Source: Bacteroidota bacterium (GTDB taxonomy: Bacteria > Bacteroidota > Bacteroidia > Chitinophagales > Chitinophagaceae). From it: DNA of 32,378 bases. A program made the translations under genes and the position numbers. The notes beneath the pieces were generated by a model, which did no database searches, was not told where the DNA came from, and worked only from the letters and a program-made list of their open reading frames with translations. The stretch covers positions 1-32,378 of the forward strand of contig JAGWUV010000038.1 of the NCBI GenBank assembly GCA_028875875.1, read 5' to 3'. Below, piece after piece: positions 7,322 to 15,934 of the stretch; the stretch's first letter is position 1, and the number at the start of each line of letters is the position of its first letter.

Positions 7322-8647
7322 ATGTTCGCTATTGTAGATATAGAAACAACAGGAGGCTTTGCTTCGGCAAATGCCATTACTGAAATAGCCATTGTTTTAC
7401 ATAATGGGAAAGAGGAAGAAGGTCGTTACCAAACATTGGTAAACCCCGGTATGCCTATTCAGAAATATGTGCAATCCTTAACGGGCATTACGGATGCTAT
7501 GGTAGCTAAAGCACCTCAGTTTAATGAAGTAGCCCCTTATGTATTTAACTTATTAAAAGACCGTGTGTTTGTGGCCCATAACGTTAATTTCGATTATTCT
7601 TTTGTCAAGCATCATTTACAACATGCAGGCTATGAGTTGAATGTGCCCAAACTTTGTACCATCAGGCTCACAAAAAAAATATTTCCTTCATTGCCTAAAT
7701 ACGGCTTGGAAACGGTTTGCCGCGAATTGAACATTTCCAACCAAAGTCGGCACAGGGCAATGGGAGATGCGGCTGCCACCTCCCAATTATTCAGACTTTT
7801 GGTAGAACACGACCGTAGCGGCGAACTAACCAAAATGATGAAGGGCAGAAATGCAGAACAATACCTTCCGCCAAATTTGGATGTTGCTAAGCTAAATGCT
7901 TTGCCCTATGCTCCTGGTGTATATTATTTCTGTAATAAAAAAGGTAAGGTGATCTATGTGGGCAAGGCAAAAAGCCTGCGGAAAAGGGTAGTTAGCCATT
8001 TTGCCAACAATAAACCATCCCAACAAAAACAGGCTTTTTTAGCTGAGATATACGATATCCGCTACGAAATATGCAGCAGTGAATTGATGGCATCTTTACT
8101 GGAAAGTATCGAGATCAAAAGATTGTGGCCACCGTACAATAAAAGTCAGAAAGTGGTAGAACACCGCTATGGTATTTATCTTTTCGAAGATATAAGAGGC
8201 TACCTGCGTTTGGGCATTGATAAGAAAAGAAAATTTTCGTATCCCCTGGCATCTTTTACATATTTAGCCGATGCCCACAGAACATTATGGCGGATAGTAA
8301 AAGAATTTAATCTGCATCCCGGACTTTGTTTTCTAGATAAAACAAAACAAACAATTACAGAATTGCCGGAAGCCGAAGCATACAATCAATCAGTGAACAC
8401 CGCCATCACTTCTTTACAAAAAACATTGGATACATACCTGTTGCATGATGGCACCTCGCATTATGTTCTCGTAGAAAATGGTGTATTTTATGGAATGGGG
8501 TTCATACAGGATGAAAAAATAAGCGACGACTTGCACTCCATCAAACCCCTGCTAACACCTTACCCCGAAAATGAAGTGATCCGGTCAACCGTAAAAATAT
8601 ATGCAGAAAGATATCCCTGGCGGGTAAAAATATTGCAGGCTTCCTGA
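7322..8647 (+). CDS. DEDDh exonuclease fused to a UvrC/Cho-type GIY-YIG nuclease
   Basis: Two nuclease domains in 441 residues. The N-terminal DnaQ-like DEDDh 3'-5' exonuclease (about 1-170) has D6-E8 in VDIETTGG, D91 in HNVNFDYSF, and H144/D149 in HRAMGDAAA. The GIY-YIG domain (about 190-275) has GVYYF at 199-203 and IYVGKAKSLRKRV from 211, the pattern seen in UvrC N-terminal halves and Cho. A C-terminal region of about 165 residues has no recognised domain. The fusion resembles proteins annotated as DNA polymerase III epsilon-like or Cho-like in Bacteroidota and Actinobacteria. A role in excision repair or end trimming is likely but inferred. It lacks the UvrB-binding and C-terminal endonuclease parts of UvrC. 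An inverted repeat precedes the start. Confidence 0.88.
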   Translation: MFAIVDIETTGGFASANAITEIAIVLHNGKEEEGRYQTLVNPGMPIQKYVQSLTGITDAMVAKAPQFNEVAPYVFNLLKDRVFVAHNVNFDYSFVKHHLQHAGYELNVPKLCTIRLTKKIFPSLPKYGLETVCRELNISNQSRHRAMGDAAATSQLFRLLVEHDRSGELTKMMKGRNAEQYLPPNLDVAKLNALPYAPGVYYFCNKKGKVIYVGKAKSLRKRVVSHFANNKPSQQKQAFLAEIYDIRYEICSSELMASLLESIEIKRLWPPYNKSQKVVEHRYGIYLFEDIRGYLRLGIDKKRKFSYPLASFTYLADAHRTLWRIVKEFNLHPGLCFLDKTKQTITELPEAEAYNQSVNTAITSLQKTLDTYLLHDGTSHYVLVENGVFYGMGFIQDEKISDDLHSIKPLLTPYPENEVIRSTVKIYAERYPWRVKILQAS

Positions 8648-8714
8648 GTTGTCAACATTCAATTTTCCAAATTTTTCTTTTTCATTTCTCCCTCTATATT
8701 CGCTGCCCCAAATT

Positions 8715-8731
8715 GAAAGGCAAAGCCTTTT
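8715..8731 (+). terminator. Short hairpin after the exonuclease gene, possible weak terminator
   Basis: AAAGGC (8716-8721) pairs with GCCTTT (8725-8730) around a 3-nt loop and runs into TTTTG. It lies between the exonuclease stop and the tex start. Six base pairs with a short U run is marginal. Confidence 0.3.
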
Positions 8732-8753
8732 GTAAATCGGAAAAACTTTTTGT

Positions 8754-11000
8754 ATGAATGAATTTGCACAAGCCATTGCTGGCAAACTGAATATAAAATC
8801 AGTACAGGTAGATGCGGTTTTGAACTTATTTGCAGAAGGCGCTACCATTCCGTTCATTGCCCGTTACCGTAAAGATAAAACCGGTGGGTTGGATGAGGTA
8901 CAGATACAGCAAATACAAGATGAAGCCAAAGCGCTAAAAGAGTTTACCGAGCGTAAAGCATTTATTGAAAAAACCATTTCCGAGCAAGGGAAAATGACGG
9001 AAGCTTTACAGTCTAAATTAAATACCGCCACAACATTGGCGGAACTGGAAGACATTTACCTGCCTTACAAACCCAAACGCAAAACAAAGGCACAAAATGC
9101 CAAGGAAAACGGTCTGGAACCGTTAGCTGTATTGGTTCTTGAGCAAAAAGAAATTGACCTTCAGCTAGAAGCTGCGAAATTCATCACAGAAAATGTGAAA
9201 GATGCTGATGCTGCTTTACAGGGTGCCAGGGATATTATTGCCGAACAGGTGAATGAAGATGCCAACATCCGTGCTAAAATGCGAAAGTTGTTTGAAGATA
9301 CTGCCACATTGCAAAGCAAAGTGCTGGCCGATAAAGAAACAGAGGCGATCAAATACAAAGATTATTTTGATTTCAGTGAGCCCATACATAAAATTCCTTC
9401 CCATCGTATACTGGCAGTTTTGCGTGGCTTTTTAGAAGGATTCCTGCGAATGAGCATCACTCCTTTAGAAGAAGATGCCATTGCGTTGATTGAAGACCAA
9501 TACATCACCGGTAGCCTGAATGCTTCTGTAGAACAAGTGAAGAAAGCCATTAAAGATGCTTACAGAAGATTGTTGCAACCCAGTTTGGAATCTGAATTCA
9601 GAACAGCTTTAAAGGCAAAAGCTGACGAAGAAGCGATCAATGTATTTGCTGAGAACCTGAAACAATTGTTACTAAGTTCTCCTTTGGGCAGTAAAAGAAT
9701 TTTAGCCATCGATCCTGGGTACAGAACCGGTTGTAAAGTGGTTTGCCTTGATGAGAAAGGCGAGTTGCAGCATAACGATCTTATCTATGTACATGAGGCC
9801 AATAAAAAATACGATAGCGAGTACAAGATCAAGGAACTAGTAACAAAATATAATATCGAAGCATTTGCCATTGGCGATGGAACTGCAGGTCGCGAAACAG
9901 AACAATTCATCAAGCAATTAAACCTTCAATTACCTGTATTTCTGGTGAATGAAGATGGCGCCTCTGTATATTCTGCCAGTGAAACCGCAAGGGAAGAATT
10001 TCCGGATTACGATGTAACTGTTCGTGGATCTGTTAGTATTGGAAGAAGATTGATGGATCCGCTGGCTGAGTTAGTAAAGATTGATCCAAAAAGTATTGGC
10101 GTTGGGCAATACCAGCACGATGTAAACCAGACAAGGTTGAAAGAAAGACTAGATCAAACAGTGGTGAGCTGCGTAAACACGGTAGGCGTTAACCTTAATA
10201 CAGCTTCTAAACATTTATTAAGTTATGTAAGCGGTATCGGCGCTACACTGGCTGAGAATATTGTAAAGCACAGGAATGAGATCGGCCGTTTTACTGATCG
10301 TAACCAATTACTGAAAGTGCCACGTTTAGGTGGTAAAGCTTTTGAGCAATGTGCAGGTTTCTTACGCATAAAAAATGGAACAAATCCTTTGGATGAAAGT
10401 GCTGTGCATCCTGAGGCCTACCAACTGGTAGAGCGGATGGCAGGAGATTTGAATGTTGATGTAAAATCACTCATCGGTAATGAAGAGCTACTTAAAAAAG
10501 TAGAAGTAAAAAAATATGTGAGTGAAGATATCGGTGCTTTAACCATCAACGATATCATTAAAGAATTGAAAAAGCCGGGATTGGATCCTCGGAGCGAACT
10601 GGAGCAGTTTGAGTTTGCCAGTATCTATTCCATTGAAGATGTGAGAGTGGGAATGGTAGTGCCGGGTGTGGTAACTAATCTTACAAGATTCGGCGCCTTC
10701 GTTGATATTGGCGTGAAGCAGGATGGTTTAGTGCATGTGAGTGAAATATCTCATCAATACATTACCGACCCTAATGAGGCACTGAAACTGAATGACAAAG
10801 TACAAGTGAAAATATTGGAAGTTGACCTCGTAAGAAAGAGGATTGCTTTATCCATCAAACAAACGCAAGAAGCACCGCAAGGTGGACAACGCTCCAAACC
10901 AAGAAGCAATCATTCATCGCCACAGAAAAAGGATCAGGACCTTTCCGGTATGAATATGAATGATGCGTTGAGTGCTTTGAAAAAGAAGTTTGGCAAATAA
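8754..11000 (+). CDS. tex: Tex-family RNA-binding transcription accessory protein
   Basis: Tex homologue of 748 residues, close to the usual 770. In order: an N-terminal helical region with FIARYRKDKTGGLDE near residue 37; a YqgF/RNase H-like domain from about 318 (ILAIDPGYRTGCK); helix-hairpin-helix repeats at about 485-560 (HLLSYVSGIGATLAENIVKHR); and an S1 RNA-binding domain at about 630-705 (GVVTNLTRFGAFVDIG). The tail is basic and Ser/Gln-rich and ends in DALSALKKKFGK. Tex binds nucleic acid and affects transcription and toxin expression in Bordetella; its biochemical role is still loosely defined. It is followed after 14 bp by the SpoU-type methyltransferase, so the two are likely co-transcribed. 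Confidence 0.96.
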   Translation: MNEFAQAIAGKLNIKSVQVDAVLNLFAEGATIPFIARYRKDKTGGLDEVQIQQIQDEAKALKEFTERKAFIEKTISEQGKMTEALQSKLNTATTLAELEDIYLPYKPKRKTKAQNAKENGLEPLAVLVLEQKEIDLQLEAAKFITENVKDADAALQGARDIIAEQVNEDANIRAKMRKLFEDTATLQSKVLADKETEAIKYKDYFDFSEPIHKIPSHRILAVLRGFLEGFLRMSITPLEEDAIALIEDQYITGSLNASVEQVKKAIKDAYRRLLQPSLESEFRTALKAKADEEAINVFAENLKQLLLSSPLGSKRILAIDPGYRTGCKVVCLDEKGELQHNDLIYVHEANKKYDSEYKIKELVTKYNIEAFAIGDGTAGRETEQFIKQLNLQLPVFLVNEDGASVYSASETAREEFPDYDVTVRGSVSIGRRLMDPLAELVKIDPKSIGVGQYQHDVNQTRLKERLDQTVVSCVNTVGVNLNTASKHLLSYVSGIGATLAENIVKHRNEIGRFTDRNQLLKVPRLGGKAFEQCAGFLRIKNGTNPLDESAVHPEAYQLVERMAGDLNVDVKSLIGNEELLKKVEVKKYVSEDIGALTINDIIKELKKPGLDPRSELEQFEFASIYSIEDVRVGMVVPGVVTNLTRFGAFVDIGVKQDGLVHVSEISHQYITDPNEALKLNDKVQVKILEVDLVRKRIALSIKQTQEAPQGGQRSKPRSNHSSPQKKDQDLSGMNMNDALSALKKKFGK

Positions 11001-11014
11001 TGTAATTTGGCATT

Positions 11015-11620
11015 ATGACAAATGAGCGAAGAGAAAAGTTGCTAAAAGTATTATATCGCAGGCAAGCCGGCTTAACGGTAGTGATGGAGAATGTACAGGA
11101 TCCTCATAATATTTCCGCCGTTATGCGAACATGTGATGCAGTTGGAATACAAGACATTTATATTCTCAACACTAAAATTCCAAGGCACAAAAAATTCGGT
11201 GCCAAGAGCAGCAGCAGTGCCGCTAAATGGTTATCGGTACACCAGTTCGAAGATGCAGCAGCATGTTTTGCTGCACTTAGGGAAAAATATCAAACGATAT
11301 TAACCACGCATCTGTCTTCAGATGCCATCAGCTTATATGATATAAATTTTACTGGCAATGTGGCATTGGTGTTCGGCAATGAACACAGCGGGGTGAGTGA
11401 TGAAGTAAGAGCTTTAGCCGATGGTAATTTCATAATTCCACAAATGGGCATCATACAAAGCCTGAATATCTCCGTGGCTTGTGCCGTGAGTATTTATGAA
11501 GCCTATCGGCAAAAGCAACTGGCTGGCCATTACGAGCAACCTTCCTTATCAAAAGAAAGGATGGATCTGTTGATGGATAACTGGGGATTTATGGACACCG
11601 AAAAACCAGAACTTGAATAA
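11015..11620 (+). CDS. trmH: SpoU/TrmH-type RNA 2'-O-methyltransferase
   Basis: SPOUT-fold SAM-dependent methyltransferase of 201 residues. All three SpoU motifs are visible: ENVQDPHNISAVMRTCDAVG (motif 1), LVFGNEHSGVSDE (motif 2) and IPQMGIIQSLNISVACAVSIYE (motif 3), which build the knotted SAM site. Motif 1 and the C-terminal shape are most like TrmH, which methylates G18 in the tRNA D-loop. A related rRNA methyltransferase cannot be fully excluded, but the short N-terminus without an L30e-like domain argues for TrmH. It starts 14 bp after tex. Its stop is 5 bp from the stop of the convergent small membrane protein gene, with no obvious terminator between. Confidence 0.85.
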   Translation: MTNERREKLLKVLYRRQAGLTVVMENVQDPHNISAVMRTCDAVGIQDIYILNTKIPRHKKFGAKSSSSAAKWLSVHQFEDAAACFAALREKYQTILTTHLSSDAISLYDINFTGNVALVFGNEHSGVSDEVRALADGNFIIPQMGIIQSLNISVACAVSIYEAYRQKQLAGHYEQPSLSKERMDLLMDNWGFMDTEKPELE

Positions 11621-11625
11621 CAATA

Positions 11626-11823
11626 CTATTTCTGCTCGTTTTCCTGCTCAACCGATTCCAGCTTCTTTAACAAGTGAATACAAATGAGTAACGCAACCAG
11701 GCTACCTGTTGCAAGCCAAACAGCAAGTGCGCTTCCATAGAAAAATCCCTGCATAATGCTGATTACATTTATTGCAATCACAAATAATATCAGCAACCCA
11801 CGAATGATGAAATGAGCACTCAT
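11626..11823 (-). CDS. Small two-helix membrane protein, unknown function
   Basis: 65 residues with two strongly hydrophobic stretches (about 7-30 and 33-52) and a charged C-terminal tail rich in Glu/Gln/Lys (KKLESVEQENEQK). I do not recognise a family. It lies 67 bp beyond the YihY/BrkB gene on the same strand and could be its last co-transcribed partner. The convergent trmH gene ends 5 bp away. The coherent membrane-protein composition and fit between neighbours support it as a real gene, but nothing shows a specific role. Confidence 0.6.
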   Translation of the reverse strand: MSAHFIIRGLLILFVIAINVISIMQGFFYGSALAVWLATGSLVALLICIHLLKKLESVEQENEQK

Positions 11824-11890
11824 AGCAATCGTTTTAAAGGTGGATGAATACTTCTATGATGCCATAATGAATTTATTCCATAAAACAGGC

Positions 11891-12847
11891 TCACTTCCTG
11901 GAAGAATGCAATGCTTTTCTTTTCTCTACTTCACTTTGCATGTAAGTAATACTAACGTTTAGCTCAAAGCCAATCAGCAAGATGAGGGAGTTAAGATAAA
12001 TGAGTAACATTAGAATTAATACGGTTCCGATGGAACCATACACTTTGTTGTAACTGGAGAAATGATTCACCCAAAAAGAAAAACCTACGGAAGTAAGTAC
12101 GGTTAAAACCGTTGCCAGTATGGCTCCCGGCGATACCAGCGGCCATCTTTTCTTCACAGATGGGGCAAATTTGTAAATAAAAGCGATTCCATAGAATATA
12201 ATGGCTACGATAATCAGCCACCGTACGAAGTTCCACCAGGGCAGGTGTGCTTTACGTTTCATGTTGAAGAGGCTCTTCAGTATGCTGGCCAATTCTTCCT
12301 GGCCGATCAAAAGCAATACAGAAGCGATGATCAGCAATACTAGTATCAATGTTAAACGAATAGCCCTCCATCTTCGGTGTAAGAAGAATTTCTTCTTTTC
12401 AGAAATAGATTTATCAAACGTTCTGATGATGCCCATCATAGCGTTGGAAGAATAAAACATAACCAGTACAAAACCGAATGACAATAAGCCGCCACGATGC
12501 TTATTGAAGAAGTCGTCAAGAAAATCTTTTATAAAAGCAGATGTATTAGGGCTGGGCGTAAGCTCTGCAGTAAGCCTCATCAACTCTGCATTGAATTGTT
12601 TGGCAATTGGCAAATAAGGCACTAATGTAAAAATGAAGATACAGGTAGCCGGAATGGCCATGATCAAATTAAATGAAATCGCTGCGGCTCTTTCATTCAA
12701 ACCAACACGATTGATCTGTCGAACAAAAAATTTGATCACATCGTATAAGGGTACTCCGTTGAAGCCCGGAATAAAAATTTGTTTGCTCTTGCGTGCTGCA
12801 AAAGCAACCGGAGGCAGGTTTAATATGAAACGTTCAAACTTCGTCAC
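11891..12847 (-). CDS. YihY/BrkB-family inner-membrane protein
   Basis: Member of the YihY/virulence factor BrkB family (once called RNase BN, now considered wrong), 318 residues with about six membrane helices. Family features include LNERAAAISFNLIMAIPA near the N-terminus, FYSSNAMMGIIRTFDKS in the middle and SYNKVYGSIGTVLILMLLIYLNSLILLIGFELN near the end. Transport or envelope roles are suspected for the family, but the function is not established. The start is a GTG at 12847 overlapping the mltG stop (GTGA), so the two are translationally coupled. A conserved-looking cytosolic N-terminus of about 45 residues precedes the first helix. Confidence 0.9.
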   Translation of the reverse strand: MTKFERFILNLPPVAFAARKSKQIFIPGFNGVPLYDVIKFFVRQINRVGLNERAAAISFNLIMAIPATCIFIFTLVPYLPIAKQFNAELMRLTAELTPSPNTSAFIKDFLDDFFNKHRGGLLSFGFVLVMFYSSNAMMGIIRTFDKSISEKKKFFLHRRWRAIRLTLILVLLIIASVLLLIGQEELASILKSLFNMKRKAHLPWWNFVRWLIIVAIIFYGIAFIYKFAPSVKKRWPLVSPGAILATVLTVLTSVGFSFWVNHFSSYNKVYGSIGTVLILMLLIYLNSLILLIGFELNVSITYMQSEVEKRKALHSSRK

Positions 12848-13893
12848 TGTGCAGGTATAGTGTCTTTGCCTTTTTTTCTTGCCATATATTCATCCAGCGC
12901 TTTCTGATATTCTTTGGCATATTGACTATGTTCGGCAAAGTTGCTGCTGAAATGGTGGTAACCGCTGAAATCACTTTTGGCTACAAAAAACAAATAATCT
13001 GTTTTAGGGGCATTCAATACAATATCAATGCACTTACCAGATGGCGTACAAATAGGCCCCGGAGGTAATCCCTTTTTCCTGTAAGTGTTGTAGGGTGAGG
13101 GGTTCGTGAGATATTTATCGTAAATACGCGTTAAAGAAAAATCCTTCATTGCATACTTGATGGTAGGGCAGGCCTGCAACGGCATGCTTTTATTCATCCG
13201 GTTGATATATACACTTGCTATCTTAGCCCTGTCATCATCTTTATTGGTCTCTTCTTCTACAATAGAGGCTAAGATATACACCTGCACAGGAGAAAAGTTG
13301 ATAGCCGCAGCTTTCTCTGTTCTGTTATTCTTACTCCAGAATGCATTACTGGCATCATAAAGTTTGTTGAATATTTTTCTGAGAGAAGTATTCCAATAGA
13401 AAGTATAGGTATCGGGAATGATCATAGTAAATACGGTGCTCGTATCAACATGATATGGTTGAAGGGAATCGTTGGAATTGAGGAATGCCATTACATTCGC
13501 CGAATCGGAGGCAAAGTTTTTACTGATTAGCTTAGCAAGCTCTTCTTTGATCCTCAATTTATTGATCACAAGATTTATTTGTGCCTGGTGATTATTACGC
13601 AGCATGCGGGCAATATTCAATAAACATTCACCATGTTTCACTTCATACTTGCCTGGTTTTAATTTATCCCAAACATGAAGTTGAGATGCTACCAATGAAA
13701 AGAAGAATTTACTTTTAATGATATACTTGCTGCTCAGTGTTTCCAACACTTCTTCTTTGGATGTTTTCCCTTCTTCAATCACAAAATATTTATTCTTCTC
13801 CTGGAATGCAGTACCTGAAGCAAATACCCGGTAAGCAGTATAAGCACCTGCGATCATTATTAGTAAGAACAGAAGTGTCAGAATTCTTTTCAT
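12844..13893 (-). CDS. mltG: Endolytic murein transglycosylase MltG
   Basis: Inner-membrane lytic transglycosylase that cleaves nascent glycan strands and is thought to terminate their polymerisation. A single N-terminal membrane anchor (about 3-22) is followed by a LysM-like subdomain and the YceG catalytic domain. The catalytic glutamate is E213 in ASIVEEETNKDD, and the family block LPPGPICTPSGKCIDIVLNAP is present near residues 270-290. The ATG at 13893 is preferred; an in-frame TTG three codons earlier is possible. The protein has 349 residues, normal length. It shares a 4-bp overlap with the YihY/BrkB gene downstream and is separated from secG by a terminator. Confidence 0.95.
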   Translation of the reverse strand: MKRILTLLFLLIMIAGAYTAYRVFASGTAFQEKNKYFVIEEGKTSKEEVLETLSSKYIIKSKFFFSLVASQLHVWDKLKPGKYEVKHGECLLNIARMLRNNHQAQINLVINKLRIKEELAKLISKNFASDSANVMAFLNSNDSLQPYHVDTSTVFTMIIPDTYTFYWNTSLRKIFNKLYDASNAFWSKNNRTEKAAAINFSPVQVYILASIVEEETNKDDDRAKIASVYINRMNKSMPLQACPTIKYAMKDFSLTRIYDKYLTNPSPYNTYRKKGLPPGPICTPSGKCIDIVLNAPKTDYLFFVAKSDFSGYHHFSSNFAEHSQYAKEYQKALDEYMARKKGKDTIPAQ

Positions 13894-13908
13894 ACCATTC
13901 AAGATAAC

Positions 13909-13942
13909 AAAAAACCCAGTCTGCTGTATACAGAAGACTGGG
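13909..13942 (-). terminator. Terminator after secG
   Basis: CCCAGTCT (13915-13922) pairs with AGACTGGG (13935-13942), and the loop holds the inner palindrome CTGTATACAG, so the hairpin can extend. On the minus strand it is followed by six T (A run 13909-13914). It separates the miaB-secG cluster from mltG. Confidence 0.8.
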
Positions 13943-13962
13943 CCTTTCCTATAATTAATTAT

Positions 13963-14289
13963 TTATTTTCCTGTTGCAGGAACGGTGTTAGCCGGTGTTG
14001 TGCTTGCAGGAGCATTTGTATTTACTTTCTGAAGAATAGAAGTATCCGGCCCTTTGCTAACATTACCTTTGAAGATTAATGTTGAAAAAAGAGACAATAC
14101 AACTATAATTCCGGCAAACAACCATGTACCTTTTTCCAATACATCTGTTGTTTGTTTAACCCCCATAAACTGATTACCAATGCCACCTACATTACCAGCC
14201 AATCCGCCACCTTTTGGATTTTGAACCAACACCACAAAACCTAAAGCTACAGAGGCAAGTACAATCAGAATAACAAACAAAATAGTCAT
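13963..14289 (-). CDS. secG: Preprotein translocase subunit SecG
   Basis: Small accessory subunit of the SecYEG channel, 108 residues. It has the two membrane helices expected (about 1-22 and 50-70) and the signature VVLVQNPKGGGLAG in the loop after helix 1, followed by FMGVKQTTDVLEKGTW leading into helix 2. The C-terminal tail is Thr/Ala/Pro-rich (NAPASTTPANT) and probably disordered, as in other Bacteroidota SecG. The start lies 2 bp after the stop of the 363-residue protein gene and a terminator follows the stop, marking secG as the last gene of the unit. Confidence 0.93.
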   Translation of the reverse strand: MTILFVILIVLASVALGFVVLVQNPKGGGLAGNVGGIGNQFMGVKQTTDVLEKGTWLFAGIIVVLSLFSTLIFKGNVSKGPDTSILQKVNTNAPASTTPANTVPATGK

Positions 14290-14291
14290 AA

Positions 14292-15383
14292 CTACATTCC
14301 TTTTAGTTGTTGAATTTTGGCGGCAAAGTAAGATGATTTTTCAGGATTTAAAAAACTTAATTTAATGTACAACTGAACGGCCTTATCAACTTTGCCTTGT
14401 TTCATAAATATATCGGCCATTGTTTCAGTAACGATCTCTTTCGCTTCATTGGAAGCTGATGCAATACCTTGTATAGCATTCTCCAATTCAGGATCTGTAC
14501 CCAGATCGGTAGGATTGGGATTGGCTTTCTTCATCACTTTCAGCCAGTCGGTAAAACGCATCAATTGCTGCGTAAGCTTATCCTGCGGCTGCTTTGAAAG
14601 ATCGATTTTAATTCCCTGAGAAGCGAAATAATCAATTGTATGGTATGGTTCTTTTTCAAAATCAAGTTTTGCAGCCGTGTCAACCGGTTTATTAAAATCA
14701 GTTAACTGAGAGCTGAGGAGAGAAGATAGTTTTTCCGACTGCACATCTGTTTCAGCAGTACTCACTTCCTCATCTGTATCAGTTTCAGGTTCGGGTTGCG
14801 ACTGGATGTTCCGGAATGCATCCCTGTAAGATGGCACACTAAATTCTGATGCAGGGGCCTGAAACGTTTGCTCAGTGTTTACACTATACCTTTCTACTGT
14901 GGGTGCCTCATCTTCTTTAACAGTACTTGTTTTAGCTTCTACATTTTCCATCATTTGCCTTACCGCCTCAACAGTGGGTATTTCAAACGCAGGTAATGCA
15001 GACAGATGGCTGTTCTGCGTATTGTTTACATCAAGCGCTACAAGCGGTTTACTCTTTTCCTCAGCAATTAGAGGTGTTACCACCTCGGGTAATTTTTCCT
15101 CCGTTGGAACATAACCTGGTTGCACAGGAACCATTTCTTTTACATATCCGTTCAGTAACTCATATTCCAGCCAGGAAGGATTACTGGTATATAATGCTGT
15201 TTTTTGTAACTGTAACTGGAATTGCGGCGTGTTCTCATCTTTAAGCTTGGCAGCTAATAACAATTGTGCCGGTGCAAAATAAGGATGCTCTACCGTGATA
15301 CGAATCAGCTCTTCCAACCGAACATCATTTAAAGAAGCCCGGTTAGTTAATTGAAGCAAAGCCTTTTCGATTGCAGCATTCAT
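14292..15383 (-). CDS. Uncharacterised 363-residue protein with helical ends and acidic, disordered middle
   Basis: I recognise no named family. The N-terminal 90 residues look helical (AIEKALLQLTNRASLNDVRL, then YFAPAQLLLAAKLKD). Residues about 100-240 are rich in Glu, Thr, Ser, Pro and Val and probably disordered. The C-terminus has a TPR-like helix pair ending in KQGKVDKAVQLYIKLSFLNP and AAKIQQLKGM. No signal peptide or membrane helix is seen, so it is probably cytoplasmic. The ATG at 15383 is chosen over an in-frame TTG at 15398. It sits between lptE and secG with gaps of 20 and 2 bp, implying co-expression with envelope-export functions. An adaptor role is only a guess from the TPR-like end. 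Confidence 0.75.
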   Translation of the reverse strand: MNAAIEKALLQLTNRASLNDVRLEELIRITVEHPYFAPAQLLLAAKLKDENTPQFQLQLQKTALYTSNPSWLEYELLNGYVKEMVPVQPGYVPTEEKLPEVVTPLIAEEKSKPLVALDVNNTQNSHLSALPAFEIPTVEAVRQMMENVEAKTSTVKEDEAPTVERYSVNTEQTFQAPASEFSVPSYRDAFRNIQSQPEPETDTDEEVSTAETDVQSEKLSSLLSSQLTDFNKPVDTAAKLDFEKEPYHTIDYFASQGIKIDLSKQPQDKLTQQLMRFTDWLKVMKKANPNPTDLGTDPELENAIQGIASASNEAKEIVTETMADIFMKQGKVDKAVQLYIKLSFLNPEKSSYFAAKIQQLKGM

Positions 15384-15403
15384 TGGGTGAAAATACAATT
15401 TGA

Positions 15404-15922
15404 TTACCAGTTAGAAAAGACGTGATTAAAAATTTCGTCAGTTAATGTTCTTAAGACTTCGGGTAACAACTGGCTTTCGGCCTGTTGTAAGGAAAGATTG
15501 GCAGAGAAATCAAAGTTCCTGCTCACATCAAATTCATCCGTTTTATTATCTACTGTATTCCTTAATGTCATATGCACAGTTACCGTTAAACGGTTAGCCG
15601 TAGCCTGTTGTGTGGTAATAGCCGCAGTAGAAACGGAATAATCGGATATATAGCCACTTAACTGAAGGCTGGCATCATCATTATTGGTACGAATGAGTTT
15701 GGTTTGACTCGCAATCTTCTGCTGCAATTTATCTGTTAACTGTGGGCTGAGCTGCGGGTTCACATATCTTGCCTTGTTTTCAATAAAGCCAATCTTGATC
15801 GATTTTATTTTACTGTAATCAATCGATACATCTTTAAAAGAGTAAATGCCGCAGGATGATAAGGCGAAGGTCATCATTCCCACTACCCATATCCCTATAT
15901 ATTTACGCGTACTTAGTTGCAT
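15404..15922 (-). CDS. lptE: LptE-like LPS-assembly lipoprotein
   Basis: 172-residue outer-membrane lipoprotein. The signal peptide ends in the lipobox LSSC with C24 as the lipidated residue, followed by GIYSFKDVSIDYSKIKSIKIG, the start of the LptE beta-alpha fold. Mid-protein features are LTDKLQQKIASQTKLI and a series of beta strands. LptE plugs and stabilises LptD during LPS insertion. Bacteroidota LptE is divergent, so the assignment rests on length, lipobox, the GxYSF start and the genomic setting. It follows the sigma-54 enhancer-binding protein gene by 12 bp and precedes the unknown protein and secG, forming an envelope cluster. Confidence 0.82.
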   Translation of the reverse strand: MQLSTRKYIGIWVVGMMTFALSSCGIYSFKDVSIDYSKIKSIKIGFIENKARYVNPQLSPQLTDKLQQKIASQTKLIRTNNDDASLQLSGYISDYSVSTAAITTQQATANRLTVTVHMTLRNTVDNKTDEFDVSRNFDFSANLSLQQAESQLLPEVLRTLTDEIFNHVFSNW

Positions 15923-15934
15923 ACTGTTTCAATA

